A stretch of DNA of 12,732 bases, taken from positions 451 to 13,182 of the forward strand of contig BLJB01000091.1 of the NCBI GenBank assembly GCA_013423325.1, in the 5' to 3' direction. Under the pieces are notes generated by a model, which saw nothing but the letters and a program-made list of their open reading frames with translations, made no database searches and had not been told where the DNA came from. Source of the stretch: Usnea hakonensis. Taxonomy: Eukaryota > Ascomycota > Lecanoromycetes > Lecanorales > Parmeliaceae. Shown piece by piece: positions 1 to 8,600 of this stretch (position 1 is its first letter; every line of letters starts with the position of its first letter). The position numbers were made by a program, and so were the translations under genes.

Positions 1-149
1 GGGCCGCATTCGGGTGAGGTTATGGTGATGGTGGCCTCGGGGTGAGATTGAAAGGCTGGTGATTTTATGAATAACTTGTCGTCGTGGCCGCGGTATGAAG
101 CAAAGGTGCCGCCGAGGGCGCTCTCGATACGCTCGAGAAATGAAGGCAT
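1..149 (-). CDS. PEBP-like protein, 5' part only (runs off the window)
   Basis: Read on the minus strand from the ATG at 147-149, the frame is open for 49 codons to the window edge. It begins MPSFLERIESALGG and continues through KLFIKSPAF, SHPEAT and ITITSPECG. The pattern of a short amphipathic start, then K-SPAF--HP, then a T-TSP-CG stretch is how I remember the N-terminus of fungal PEBP-like (phosphatidylethanolamine-binding) proteins, whose ligand pocket lies further on and is not in this window. PEBP-like proteins of unknown exact role recur in maleidride gene clusters, which fits the citrate synthase and methylcitrate dehydratase next door. The codons are GC-rich in third positions, as in a real gene. 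The start context has C at -3, so it is weak, but no upstream in-frame ATG is better. The family call rests on about 50 residues and is moderate; that this is the start of a gene is more likely than not. Confidence 0.55.
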   Translation of the reverse strand, partial: MPSFLERIESALGGTFASYRGHDDKLFIKSPAFQSHPEATITITSPECG

Positions 150-511
150 GGGGGCTTTTGATAGAAGTACAAGGGTGGTGTCAATGGGGAGGCAAGTTTT
201 AGTGGAAGGAGCAAGATAAAACAAAATTTAAGATATCCTACCCCGCTACTCCCTCGCTTGGAACTCTGCATGTGCATGCGATACTTAAGTACTCTGCAAT
301 CTGGAAGTTTTCTCTATGGATACTGCGCTATGCTTTCTTCAATGCCTGTGAGTACTCTTGTCCTCAACGCTTTATTGTTTGCTCTATTCCTTGCACAATA
401 CAAATACAGCTAAGTTGTTGAGCTCCTTTATTTGCGCTATCTCGCACCGTCTATTTTGTACTAACGACCTCGTAGTTCGACTCTACTGCTGCACAGTCCT
501 AGGAACAAATA
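150..511. other. Intergenic region upstream of the PEBP-like gene and downstream of the citrate synthase
   Basis: This 362-bp stretch lies between the 3' end of the citrate synthase gene (stop at 512-514) and the start of the PEBP-like gene; both are on the minus strand. It should hold the citrate synthase 3' UTR and the PEBP-like promoter. I see no protein signature and no clear polyadenylation signal. Read on the minus strand, an A/T-rich patch near 210-235 could be a core promoter element for the PEBP-like gene; this is a guess. Confidence 0.5.
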
Positions 512-2160
512 TCAGGCTACAAAGACTTGCTGCGGCCTCCAAAGACGAGGCGGCTGACCTAATCATGAAGAAACGTGCTGTTAGTCACATCGGACTCTTA
601 AGAATCTGTGTCAACAACGTACTCATAGCCTCTCTCCAATGCGCCAGCGTACCTGGTATTCGCGATAGCATCATCAGGGCTGTGATAATGTCGGGCTCGA
701 AACCTCTGCATGGGGATTATCAGCAAGGTTACGCCAATAATCATCATCGGCAAGGCCCAATTCGACATACAGAGCTGTGTAGACGAAACAGCCATAAAGA
801 TCGGCATTTGCCTTGAGGTCTCGCGAGGTAAAATATTCGTCTGTCGATGCAATTCTGTCAATCTCTAAGGCAACGGCGAGTAGAGGATTGTCATTTCTTC
901 CTTCCGAGAGCTCATCCAACATGCTTCTGATAAATTTGATCCGTGGATCTACAGTCTTGTAAATCCGATGTCCGTATCCGTAGAGGCGGTATTTCTTCGC
1001 TTTTACGTCTGCAATCAAACCTGGCACTCCCTCGGGTGTACCTAAGCGCCGAAGAGTCCCATAAGCAAGGTCGACGGCCCCGGCGTGAAGTGGACCGTTG
1101 CCCGAAGCTACATAGGCTGTACAACAAGATATTGGATCAGCGAGGGTTGAGGCCACGTGAAGGAAAGCTGTGGTTGAGTTGGTCATCTCGTGGTCGAGGT
1201 ACAGAATCCACAGCCGCTCGAGGCAATCCACGACCTTTTGGCTTGGTAATCCACTGCCTTCTTCCACCAAGCCCATCATCAAGAGTATATTTGAGATGAA
1301 TGACCCGCTGGGTGCGGGTGGAGTGAAAGTCTTGTTGTGTTGCCGACAGTATATAAGTGAGACAATGACGGCCATGGAGGATATGGTACGCACAAGAGCC
1401 TTGTCAATGTATTCCATGTCACCGAGGTATAGATCCGGTTTGTTTGCCGCAGTTGGTATGCTGCTTGGATCAGACGCTGCATAGGCGGCCAACCCAGCAA
1501 GAATCAGTGAAAATGTAGGTGCAGTAGGTCTGTTTGTCCATATTAACGAGGAATTTTTGCCATACTCCCTGTGACTTACGGCAGTGTATTGATCGCCTCA
1601 ATGACCAGCAACGGGGGCTCTAATGCATCATTCAGAGCGGTTCTGAACTGTGCTTTTTCCCCCTTCGCGGGCAAGTGCCCCCAGATCAGTAGGTGAGAAA
1701 CTTCTTCAAAGTCAAAATGACCGAAAAGGTCGTCGATCGAATGTTGTCTATAGTGGATGGTGCCTTTGATGCCGTCTCTGATGGATTTAATGTGATGTGT
1801 TGGTTCTCATGCCTCTTTTCTTTTAGGGGTTCGGAGACACACTTACACAAAAGTAATCCTTGACATCATAACGGCTGTATTTTGGTAGCCAGGATCCAAA
1901 ACTCGAAGCCCGGTTTTGACTTTGTTGGAAACGTCCGACTCGTCTCCGGCACATATCTGTTGAATGTGTATTGCTTGTATGGCGTTGTGTGCAATAGGAA
2001 TGTGATATTGGCGTGCAGTACGATGGTCAATTGCCGTCAACGTCCCATACGTGGGGCCTTCGGGTTTTGTTTTGGTGGAGATTGATGGGAATCGAACCAA
2101 ATCTAGCAGCCTACTCACAATATACCTAAGGGGCGAGTACTGGAGGATTGAAGACAACAT
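512..2160 (-). CDS. Citrate synthase family protein (alkylcitrate or methylcitrate synthase type), 5 exons
   Basis: Condenses an acyl-CoA with oxaloacetate to give a citrate. Exons on the minus strand: 2160-1847, 1777-1580, 1529-771, 705-623, 558-512. All phases agree, giving 1,401 nt and 466 residues, the usual length for fungal citrate or methylcitrate synthases. The N-terminal fold reads TLTAIDHRT and GLRVLDPGYQNTA; exon 2 carries the GIKGTIHYR motif. The three catalytic residues are present: His about 319 in GPLHAGA, His about 358 in GYGHRIYKTVDPR, and Asp about 414 in NADLYG. The last two exons give GFEPDIITAL, AHWREAM and the family-typical tail ending LWRPQQVFVA. The ATG at 2160 is the only useful in-frame start (G at -3). 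It adds about 33 residues with several Arg and one Asp, resembling a mitochondrial presequence. The gene is divergent from the methylcitrate dehydratase homologue, so an alkylcitrate role in secondary metabolism is favoured. Substrate length cannot be read from sequence; primary methylcitrate synthase is the alternative. No PTS1 tail. It appears intact. Confidence 0.88.
559..622 (-). other. Intron 4 of the citrate synthase gene (64 nt)
   Basis: Donor GTACGT starts at 622, a perfect branch motif GACTAAC sits inside, and the acceptor GATTAG ends at 559. Splicing joins AHWREAM to SQPPRLWRPQQVFVA followed by TGA, the expected end of this family. Unspliced reading stops after 13 unrelated residues. 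Confidence 0.88.
706..770 (-). other. Intron 3 of the citrate synthase gene (65 nt)
   Basis: Donor GTATGT starts at 770, branch-like GCTGATAAT lies about 17 nt before the acceptor, and CATGCAG ends at 706. Splicing joins GCFVYTAL to GFEPDIITAL. The stretch is open without splicing, which hides the intron, but the unspliced translation loses the conserved C-terminus. Confidence 0.88.
1530..1579 (-). other. Intron 2 of the citrate synthase gene (50 nt)
   Basis: Donor GTAAGT starts at 1579; acceptor ACAAACAG ends at 1530. Splicing joins EAINTLP to PTAPTFSLILAGLAAY in phase 2. The donor is strong and the protein on both sides is typical of the family. Confidence 0.83.
1778..1846 (-). other. Intron 1 of the citrate synthase gene (69 nt)
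   Basis: Minus-strand donor GTAAGT starts at 1846 and the acceptor CATCAG ends at 1778. Splicing joins ITFV to DGIKGTIHYR in phase 2, which matches the family across the junction. Read-through would stop immediately at TAA. Confidence 0.88.
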
Positions 2161-2890
2161 GACAAAGCCCGACACGCCGTCGACAGAAATACAGGAAGTT
2201 TCGAGTCTCTTAATAAACAGAAACGGGGAGTTGGAAATGGAGCTGGGAGTGGAGCCTATTTGATACGTATCGCTATATATTTGTGGCAGATACGTAAGGC
2301 TGACAACTGGACACTCCCTAAGATTCAGGATTGAAGCCTGTGTGACGCGTTCGGCTAGTATGCAAAGCTTCCAGTTGAAAAATGTCCTAAATCCAACGGA
2401 GAGGAGAGGAGTTGGAAACCCCTGAGACTCGTCCGCATTTGTGGCGCCAACGTTCCATCTCCTCAGCTTTTGAAGCATTAAAGCATGTAAAGCTTTGGTG
2501 TGGCATCTCGAAGATTCTAGTCTGAGGTGAGATGATGACAAGAGCATGGTCCGAGGAGTCCTAGATAAACGCCCCGTTTCATTACAGATTCACATACCTT
2601 GCAGAAATCCTATTCGGCCCCCTCGGAGCATCGCCTTGAGCGTGGGCCTACATTGATTGCACGCTTTCTGCATCTATCCATCCAGGCAACTCCGAGCCGG
2701 AGTTTGGCCAAACGCATGCGGTGTTTTGGCCCGGTTTCGAAACCTGGTTTTTTCCACAAAACGCGTTACTTGCCACCCTCCCCCCCTCTCATTACTACTT
2801 GAGACAAAATATCAGTGCCCCCGTTCTGAATTTCAAAATACTACACGAAACTTCGATTTTAGGGAAGCTACTAGAAGCAGAAGAACAAGA
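2161..2890. promoter_or_regulatory. Shared divergent promoter between the citrate synthase and methylcitrate dehydratase homologues
   Basis: 730 bp separate the two head-to-head starts, so both genes are probably driven from here. On the citrate synthase side there is a TATATAT patch at 2274-2280 and a perfect 10-bp palindrome GATACGTATC at 2262-2271, with a second GATACGTA at 2289-2296. On the dehydratase side three perfect palindromes lie within 45 bp: GTTTGGCCAAAC (2702-2713), CGCATGCG (2713-2720) and GGTTTCGAAACC (2733-2744). A pyrimidine-rich tract (about 2770-2800) precedes the start, as is common at fungal transcription start regions. Palindromes of this kind are typical of dimeric fungal regulators, but no specific factor can be named. 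A long minus-strand open frame runs through part of the region (up to 2547) but does not look like protein. Confidence 0.6.
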
Positions 2891-4403
2891 ATGGCAGAAA
2901 CGCCCGGACAGTCTACCGGTGGACCTGGCGAGGAGACCTACGACAAAGTCCTTGTGGACATCACTAGATACATCTTTCACCACCAAATTGAGAGCCCACT
3001 TGCTTGGAAGCGTGCACGGCTTGCTCTGCTAGATGCCCTTGGCTGCGCGATAGAAACAGCGAGCATCAGTTCCGAATGCACACAGATGTTGGGCCCCGTG
3101 GTGGCTGGTACGACAGTCCCCAACGGCTTCAAGCTCCCGGGTACATCCCATCAACTCGATCCGATCAAGGGTGCATTCGACCTAGGAACGCTGATCCGCT
3201 ACCTCGATCACAATGATGCATTCCCCGGTGCTGAATGGGGCCATCCATCCGATAACATCGGCGCCCTGCTTTCCGTCGCGGACTGGCTCAGTCGTACCAC
3301 TACTTCAGCAGCCACGCCTGTCGACATCGGCGGCGACAAAACTCCATCACGAACGCCGCCACCAATGACGATGCGCACTCTCCTGAGCGCCCAGATCAAA
3401 GCCTACGAAATCCAAGGCTGCCTCCAAGAGCTCAATTCTTTCAACGCCGTCGGCCTCGACCATACCATTCTTGTCAAAATCGCCTCCACGGCATCCGTGT
3501 CCTGGCTCCTAGGCCTGTCGGAAAATCAAACCCTCGCCGCCCTCTCCCAGGCTTTTCAAGACGGTCACCCTCTGCGCACCTACCGTCAGGCTCCAAATGC
3601 AGGGCCGCGGAAAGGTTGGGCCGCGGGCGACGCGTGCATGCGTGCGGTGCAGATGGCGCTGCTTACGAGGGACGGGCAGCCCGGTGCGCCGACTGTGCTG
3701 ACGGCGCTGAGGTGGGGCTTCTACGAGACGCTCTTTCGAGGGCGCGAGTTTCTCTTGAAAAGGGTGTATTCTTCGTGGGTGATGGAGACTGTATTTTTCA
3801 AATTGATCCCTGCGGAAGGCCATACGATCTCCGCTGTCGAGGCGGCGTTGCAGCTGGTCGATGTTATGAGGTTGAAAAATATCAGCGCGGAGTTGGACGT
3901 TGAAAGGGTGAGGATCCGAACGCAGAAGCCTGCATACACCATTGTCAATAAATCCGGCCCATTGAGAAACGCAGCAGATCGCGATCACTGTCTGCAGTTC
4001 ATTATAGCTGTCGTTCTGCTCAAAGGTGCTGTCATCGAGACGAGGGACTATGGATAGTTCGCCGTGGGCTTCAGATCCCCGGGTCAATGTCCTGCGAGCT
4101 AAGATGGATGTGGTTGAGGAAGAGCAATTCACTTTGGATTATCAGGACCCGAGAAAGCGAAGTTGTTCGAGTGGGCTGACGGTTACCTTGAACGATGGCA
4201 CCGCCATGGATGAAGTGCTGGTGGAGTTCCCGATTGGGCATCCGGGGAGAGGAGACACTTTGAAGCAGCTGAGACTGAAGGTCGGGCGGAATTTGAGCTT
4301 GGCTTTTGGAGAAGAAAGAGTGCAGCGGATGGAGGCAGCGGTCGAGAGGGACGACTTGAAAGTGTGCGAGTTCGTGGACCTTTTTTGGAAGGGAGCGGGT
4401 TGA
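2891..4403 (+). pseudogene. 2-methylcitrate dehydratase homologue (MmgE/PrpD family), frameshifted
   Basis: PrpD-type enzymes dehydrate 2-methylcitrate (or a longer alkylcitrate) to the aconitate. The ATG at 2891 has an ideal context (A at -3, G at +4). An in-frame ATG at 2657 adds 78 residues with no family likeness. Reading gives ITRYIFHH and ALLDALGCAIE near the N-terminus, then LDHNDAFPGAEWGHPSDN (about 105-122), VGLDHTILVKIAST, GHPLRTYRQ, GPRKGWAAGDACMRA (about 238-252), RWGFYETLFRG and NAADRDHC (about 360). The frame stops at TAG (4055-4057), about 389 codons in, while the C-terminal domain continues in the next frame as SPWASDPRV, then SSGLTVTLNDGT and a FVDLFWKGAG end at 4403. The whole span is 504 codons, normal for the family. 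No intron fits: the conserved residues abut the break. It is therefore an indel, or a base error in the assembly. It is divergent from the citrate synthase gene. The related cis-aconitate decarboxylases look different at these motifs. Confidence 0.85.
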
Positions 4404-5426
4404 AGCTGTCGTCTTTATGGGTTCCTTTTTTTTGCTTTTTAAGAAATTGGTTTACAACATAGAAGATAGCTAGAGCATCTGGTCAGCTTTCCTCACACTG
4501 ATTTTGCCTGCTTAAGCGTGTCGGTAGATGATCTTGTCCGCTCCTCATTACTGGCGCCCATGACGGGACCCAGGCACGGGCGGGATCATGACATGTTAGA
4601 GATCTGAACAGTAGACAAAGAAACTACCACTCGTAAGATCGAGGCGGGCTTCTTGAACTCGTGCTTAAATGCACATGGGGGACTACTTTAAGGTCGGCAG
4701 GGGGTTTTTCGCGATGATCCTGGCAGCTAATTCCTATAGCTAATACTCTTACTAGCCTCCTTCGTAGATAATAGGCTTAATAATCTTTTTTTGCACGCTT
4801 CCTTTATACGTAAAAGATACTGGTCTAAAGAGATTTTTATATAAAGTTCCTTCCAGTGATATCGCGATGTTAGAATCTTTTCGAATATATCGAGACTTTG
4901 TGAATACGAGCATCCCCGGGTTTTGATAAGATATCTTAGGGAGTGGTAGTAGTAGTGTTAGTGGCGATAGGGTTAATACCGCTTTATTATCAGTGTCGTA
5001 AGGAGATCTCCTAACCTGAAAATCTCCTAGAGCACAAAAAATCTATTAGTATATTTTCAAGTCACGAGATTCTAGTACACCAAACCTATAAGTATCGTAA
5101 AGGGTGTCAACGTCAAATAGGAGCTTAGTTCTAAAAAGGACTACTAAGTGGCTACTGATATCCTTTACCTGCCGGCCTTAAAGTAGACAAAGAAATAGCA
5201 CTTGTTGCATTTCATCCATGGGCTATCGATACCCATGGATTTCCATAATAACCATGGATATTTATGATACTCGTCGTACCATGACACCCATGGCATGGAT
5301 ATTTGATTACTTATTCCTTAAGAGTATATATATATATATTATTTAGATTCTAAATAAAAAAGATTTAAATTTAATATAGATTTTCTTTTAAATTTTTGAA
5401 ATTTTTGAAAAATATTAATATTCAAT
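4404..5426. other. AT-rich noncoding region with short repeats
   Basis: No gene or protein signature is seen in this 1,023-bp stretch on either strand. It starts with T-rich DNA that is probably the 3' flank of the dehydratase homologue. The motif AGTAGACAAAGAAA occurs twice (4610-4623 and 5182-5195), with similar but diverged sequence after each copy. A cluster of CCATGG/CATGGAT motifs lies at 5216-5300, followed by a (TA)n run near 5325-5339 and almost pure A/T to the retrotransposon. The composition suggests old, mutated repeat DNA. Confidence 0.6.
5216..5293. repeat. Cluster of CCATGG motifs with a near-perfect palindrome
   Basis: CCATGG occurs at 5216, 5233, 5252 and 5288. The first two form the arms of a 23-bp near-palindrome: CCATGGG, one unpaired C, the self-complementary TATCGATA, then CCCATGG (5216-5238). 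CATGGAT follows three of the copies. Function unknown. Confidence 0.6.
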
Positions 5427-5431
5427 AAAGT
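5427..5431. repeat. Target site duplication, left (AAAGT)
   Basis: The five bases before the left LTR are AAAGT and match those after the right LTR (10893-10897), the 5-bp duplication expected from a copia-type integrase. Confidence 0.9.
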
Positions 5432-5598
5432 TGTTATGGATTATGGATTGGACTGTCTTAGCATTGATACTAAAGTACGTGCTCAGCAGGAATCAAGATG
5501 GCCGGAAGGCCCTACATAGTGCGCTAGGCCCGATCCGTTAGCCTGTACCAACTGGATAGCCAAGCAGCGTAGGCTTCTTCCTACCGCTATTTCCAACA
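5432..5598 (-). repeat. 3' LTR (left copy), 167 bp
   Basis: It matches the right copy throughout except that it lacks 19 bp near the middle. The join is GTGCGCTAGGCCCG. The lost segment is one of two direct GCGCTAGG copies plus the 11 bp between them, so the change looks like deletion across a hairpin or slippage between short repeats. Confidence 0.95.
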
Positions 5599-5607
5599 CT
5601 CCCACTC
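5599..5607 (-). other. Polypurine tract of the copia element
   Basis: Read on the minus strand this is GAGTGGGAG, directly touching the 3' LTR. That is the position and composition of the plus-strand primer in LTR retrotransposons. Confidence 0.8.
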
Positions 5608-5648
5608 GGTAGCAACGGAAGCCATTGTGCGCCTCTATTGCTCTTCGC

Positions 5649-8600
5649 CTACTTAGTATGAGTCAACCGACTCCCACTAACCCTCGGTTCCTGCAGCCTC
5701 AACAGTCTTACGAAGTTCTTAAACTTCTCCCCTACCAGTGGCTTGGTAAGCCCGTCTGCAACCATGTCGCCTGTCGGCAGGTAGTTGAGCTGAATCAGAT
5801 TCTTGTTATATGTGTCTCTGACATGGTGATAAGCCACATCAATGTGCTTTGAGCGTTCAGAAATATGGGCATCCTTAACAAGAAGATTGGCTGCTTGATT
5901 GTCTCCATGGAGCTGCATTGGAGAGCTAGCTTCGTGCTTGACATTCTCGATGATTGCTACTTGGCCTAGCTGCGTTCCTAAGTACTTCGACATATCCAAG
6001 TCTCGCAGGAGTTGCGCTATCCATAGGCCTTCCTTGACGCAAGTAGATAAAGCCATGTATTCAGCTTCAGTGGTAGATGTAGCAACAGACTTCTGCTTTC
6101 GGCTCATCCATGATATTGGTCCTCCACCGAACATATAGACATATCCGAGTATTGACTTCCTATTAAGTCTATCTGCCGCATAATCGGAGTCTGAATAGGC
6201 CTTAAGGCAGGCAGATGTACTCCCACTGCTTTCGAACGGTCCATATTCTATACCCAAATCAATAGTTGATCGGACGTATCGAAGTAAAGTCTTGAGGGCC
6301 TGTCCATGATGATCTGCAGGATCGCTAAGATATTGACTTAACCGGCCAACATGAAAGGAAATATCTGGGCGCGTATGCATTGCCGCCCACATAAGCTTTC
6401 CGATCTTATGCTGATATCGTTTTGGGCTAATTCGTCGGTCGTCAGGGCCAGCTGGACGAAGAGCATCATAACCGCTTATAGGAACTTTCGTCTGATTATG
6501 CTTGTCTGCACTCATGTTCAATTCGTCGAGAACTTCGCTCAAATAATGAGATTGGTCCATGCGAAGAGTTCGCTTCTTTCTATTTCGGGTGATTCGAATA
6601 CCAAAGATTTTCTTAATCTCCCCCAGGTCCTTGATTTTGAATACTTTCCGGAATTCGTCCTTGAACCATTGAACTTGATGGAGAGCGCGGGCAGCGATAC
6701 AAACATCGTCGACATAAATTAAAAGAATTATACCTCGCTCTCGATGACGGAGCATACAGGGATCCGCAGGACATTGTTCGAAGCCTAGCTTTAGAAGTTC
6801 TTTAACACATCGTTCATACCAGTCCCTAGCCGCCTGTTTAAGTCCATAGAGACTACGGCGAATACGGAGAGCTTGTCCTGGAGGCAGGTCAACTCCCGGT
6901 GGAGGTGCCATGTAAATAACTTCCTTGAGAAACGATTCCGTAAAGGCGTTGTTAACATCAACTTGATGGCATTCCAAGTCTTCAAGGGCCACGAGAACAA
7001 GAAACAAACGAAGTGTATCAAACTTAATTGTCGGCGCGAATGTATCGGTAAAATCGACCCCGTATATCTGCGAGAAGCCTCGAGCAACCATCCTGGCCTT
7101 GAGCTTATCTAGGGTACCATCGACGTGCATCTTGGCCTTGAATACCCACTTGCTGGTAACCAAATTGGCTCCCTTTGGTGGGACGACAACGTCCCAGGTG
7201 CCATTAGATATTAGAGCTGTCAATTCGGCTTGAATAGCTTCTAGCCATAACTCTCCCCAAACAGGGTCCTTGATTGCTTCTTCATAAGTCTCGGGAACAG
7301 GTATCACGAGTTTATCGACAAATCGTTTAGCGGTCTTGTCTAAGACTGCAGCTAAAGCCCATTCTTCATCCTCGGTATCCTTGGAGTCTTGGGCCAAAAG
7401 AGCTAGCATGGCACGAGCGATCTTGTCTCTATGCTTATCTCTCTCTTCCTCGTCGTTGGCATCTTGGCGCTTGCGTTTCGGGATAGCGACATGCAAGAAT
7501 TGCTGCGCAGGCTTCGGAGGTGTAAGAGATGCTAATTTCGCTCTTGTTTGAATAGTTGATTCAGCAGTTAATTCGTTGACCTCAGCGGAGTCATCTTGGT
7601 CCTCGACATATTGGTCTTCAGGGATCGTCTCCGGGACTCGCTCTTCAATGATGGGAGCACGCCAGTTGCCCGTGTTCACCGGAGCTGGAACTGCAGGTTC
7701 AACAGCCATTGGCTCGGCGGCTGCGATTTTCTCTGGAGTGATAGTATCAGAGGCGGCAATAGCATTCTTGCGTGGTCTGCCAACGGGACGTCTAGGAGGT
7801 AGTTCATTTGGTGTAATAACCTTGAGATTCAAGGGAGTACTCCCCCATTTTTCGTTCTCCGAGAAAGTAACCTTATGATGCTTGATAACCTCCTGACGAT
7901 CTGGTGCCCAAATGCGGTAATGGGACGTAGTATTCTCGTCATATCCCATAAACACGCCTGGTCGTCCTCGATTGACCAGCTTATCTGTTCTGCTACCCTC
8001 AGGTAACGATCTAGTATCGACAGGCGAATAGCACTTGCATCCCCATACGCGCAGATGCTCGATTGACGGTTTGATACCGGTAAATGCTTGCATAGGAGAG
8101 GTTGGTTCACCATTGATAACAGGCCCTGTAGCAACTCGATTTCGGACATATGAATCAGCATCAGCGGCCTCAGGCCAGAATTCTAAGGGCAAGCAAGCGT
8201 CTTGGAGCATAGCTCTGATCTGGTTTTCGGTGGTCCTGATACCTCGTTCTGCTACACCGTTCTGGTTGGAATTATAGGCAATCGTGTATTCTGGTTCGAT
8301 ACCGATAGTCGAACACCATTCATCCAGTATGGACTTCAATTCCCTGGCATTGTCACTGCGTACTGCTTGCAGCTTGGCGGAGCATTGCAGCTCTGTTCTT
8401 AACTTCCATTTGTCGAGAGCTATAGGAGCATCAGAGCGCTTGCGCAGAGGTAAAATCCAAGTCCTTCGAGAGTGGTTGTCTACAAGCTCCAAGAAGTATT
8501 CATAACCTAGCCTTGAAACAGGAAGAGGGCCGCAAATATCGATGGATATTAGTGCCAATATTCGAGGCTTCCTCTCGGCCAGAGTGCGACTTCGCTTGTT

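Noticed and set aside
358..816. 152-codon plus-strand open frame
   Set aside because: Antisense shadow of the citrate synthase 3' exons; no protein likeness.
674..1492. Citrate synthase as a short single-exon gene ending SSPTLSQP
   Set aside because: The last 30 or so codons are intron 3 and exon 4 read in the wrong frame; splicing gives the conserved C-terminus.
1843..2547. A 234-codon minus-strand open frame read as its own gene
   Set aside because: Only its last 105 or so codons (from the ATG at 2160) resemble protein and they are exon 1 of the citrate synthase; the upstream part shows no family likeness and is taken as 5' noncoding.
2657..2890. 78-residue N-terminal extension of the dehydratase homologue
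   Set aside because: No family likeness, it overlaps the palindrome cluster and pyrimidine-rich promoter, and the ATG at 2891 has a much better context.
4022..4057. A short intron instead of a frameshift in the dehydratase homologue (GT near 4026, AG at 4055-4056)
   Set aside because: It would be only about 30 nt, below normal fungal intron size, and would remove conserved residues (GAVIETRDYG).
4026..4403. A separate small plus-strand gene of 125 codons
   Set aside because: Its sequence is the C-terminal domain of the dehydratase homologue, displaced by the frameshift.
2891..4403. cis-Aconitate decarboxylase (itaconate type), also in the MmgE/PrpD family
   Set aside because: The LDHNDAFPGAEWGHPSDN and GPRKGWAAGDA motifs fit 2-methylcitrate dehydratases, not the decarboxylase branch as I know it.
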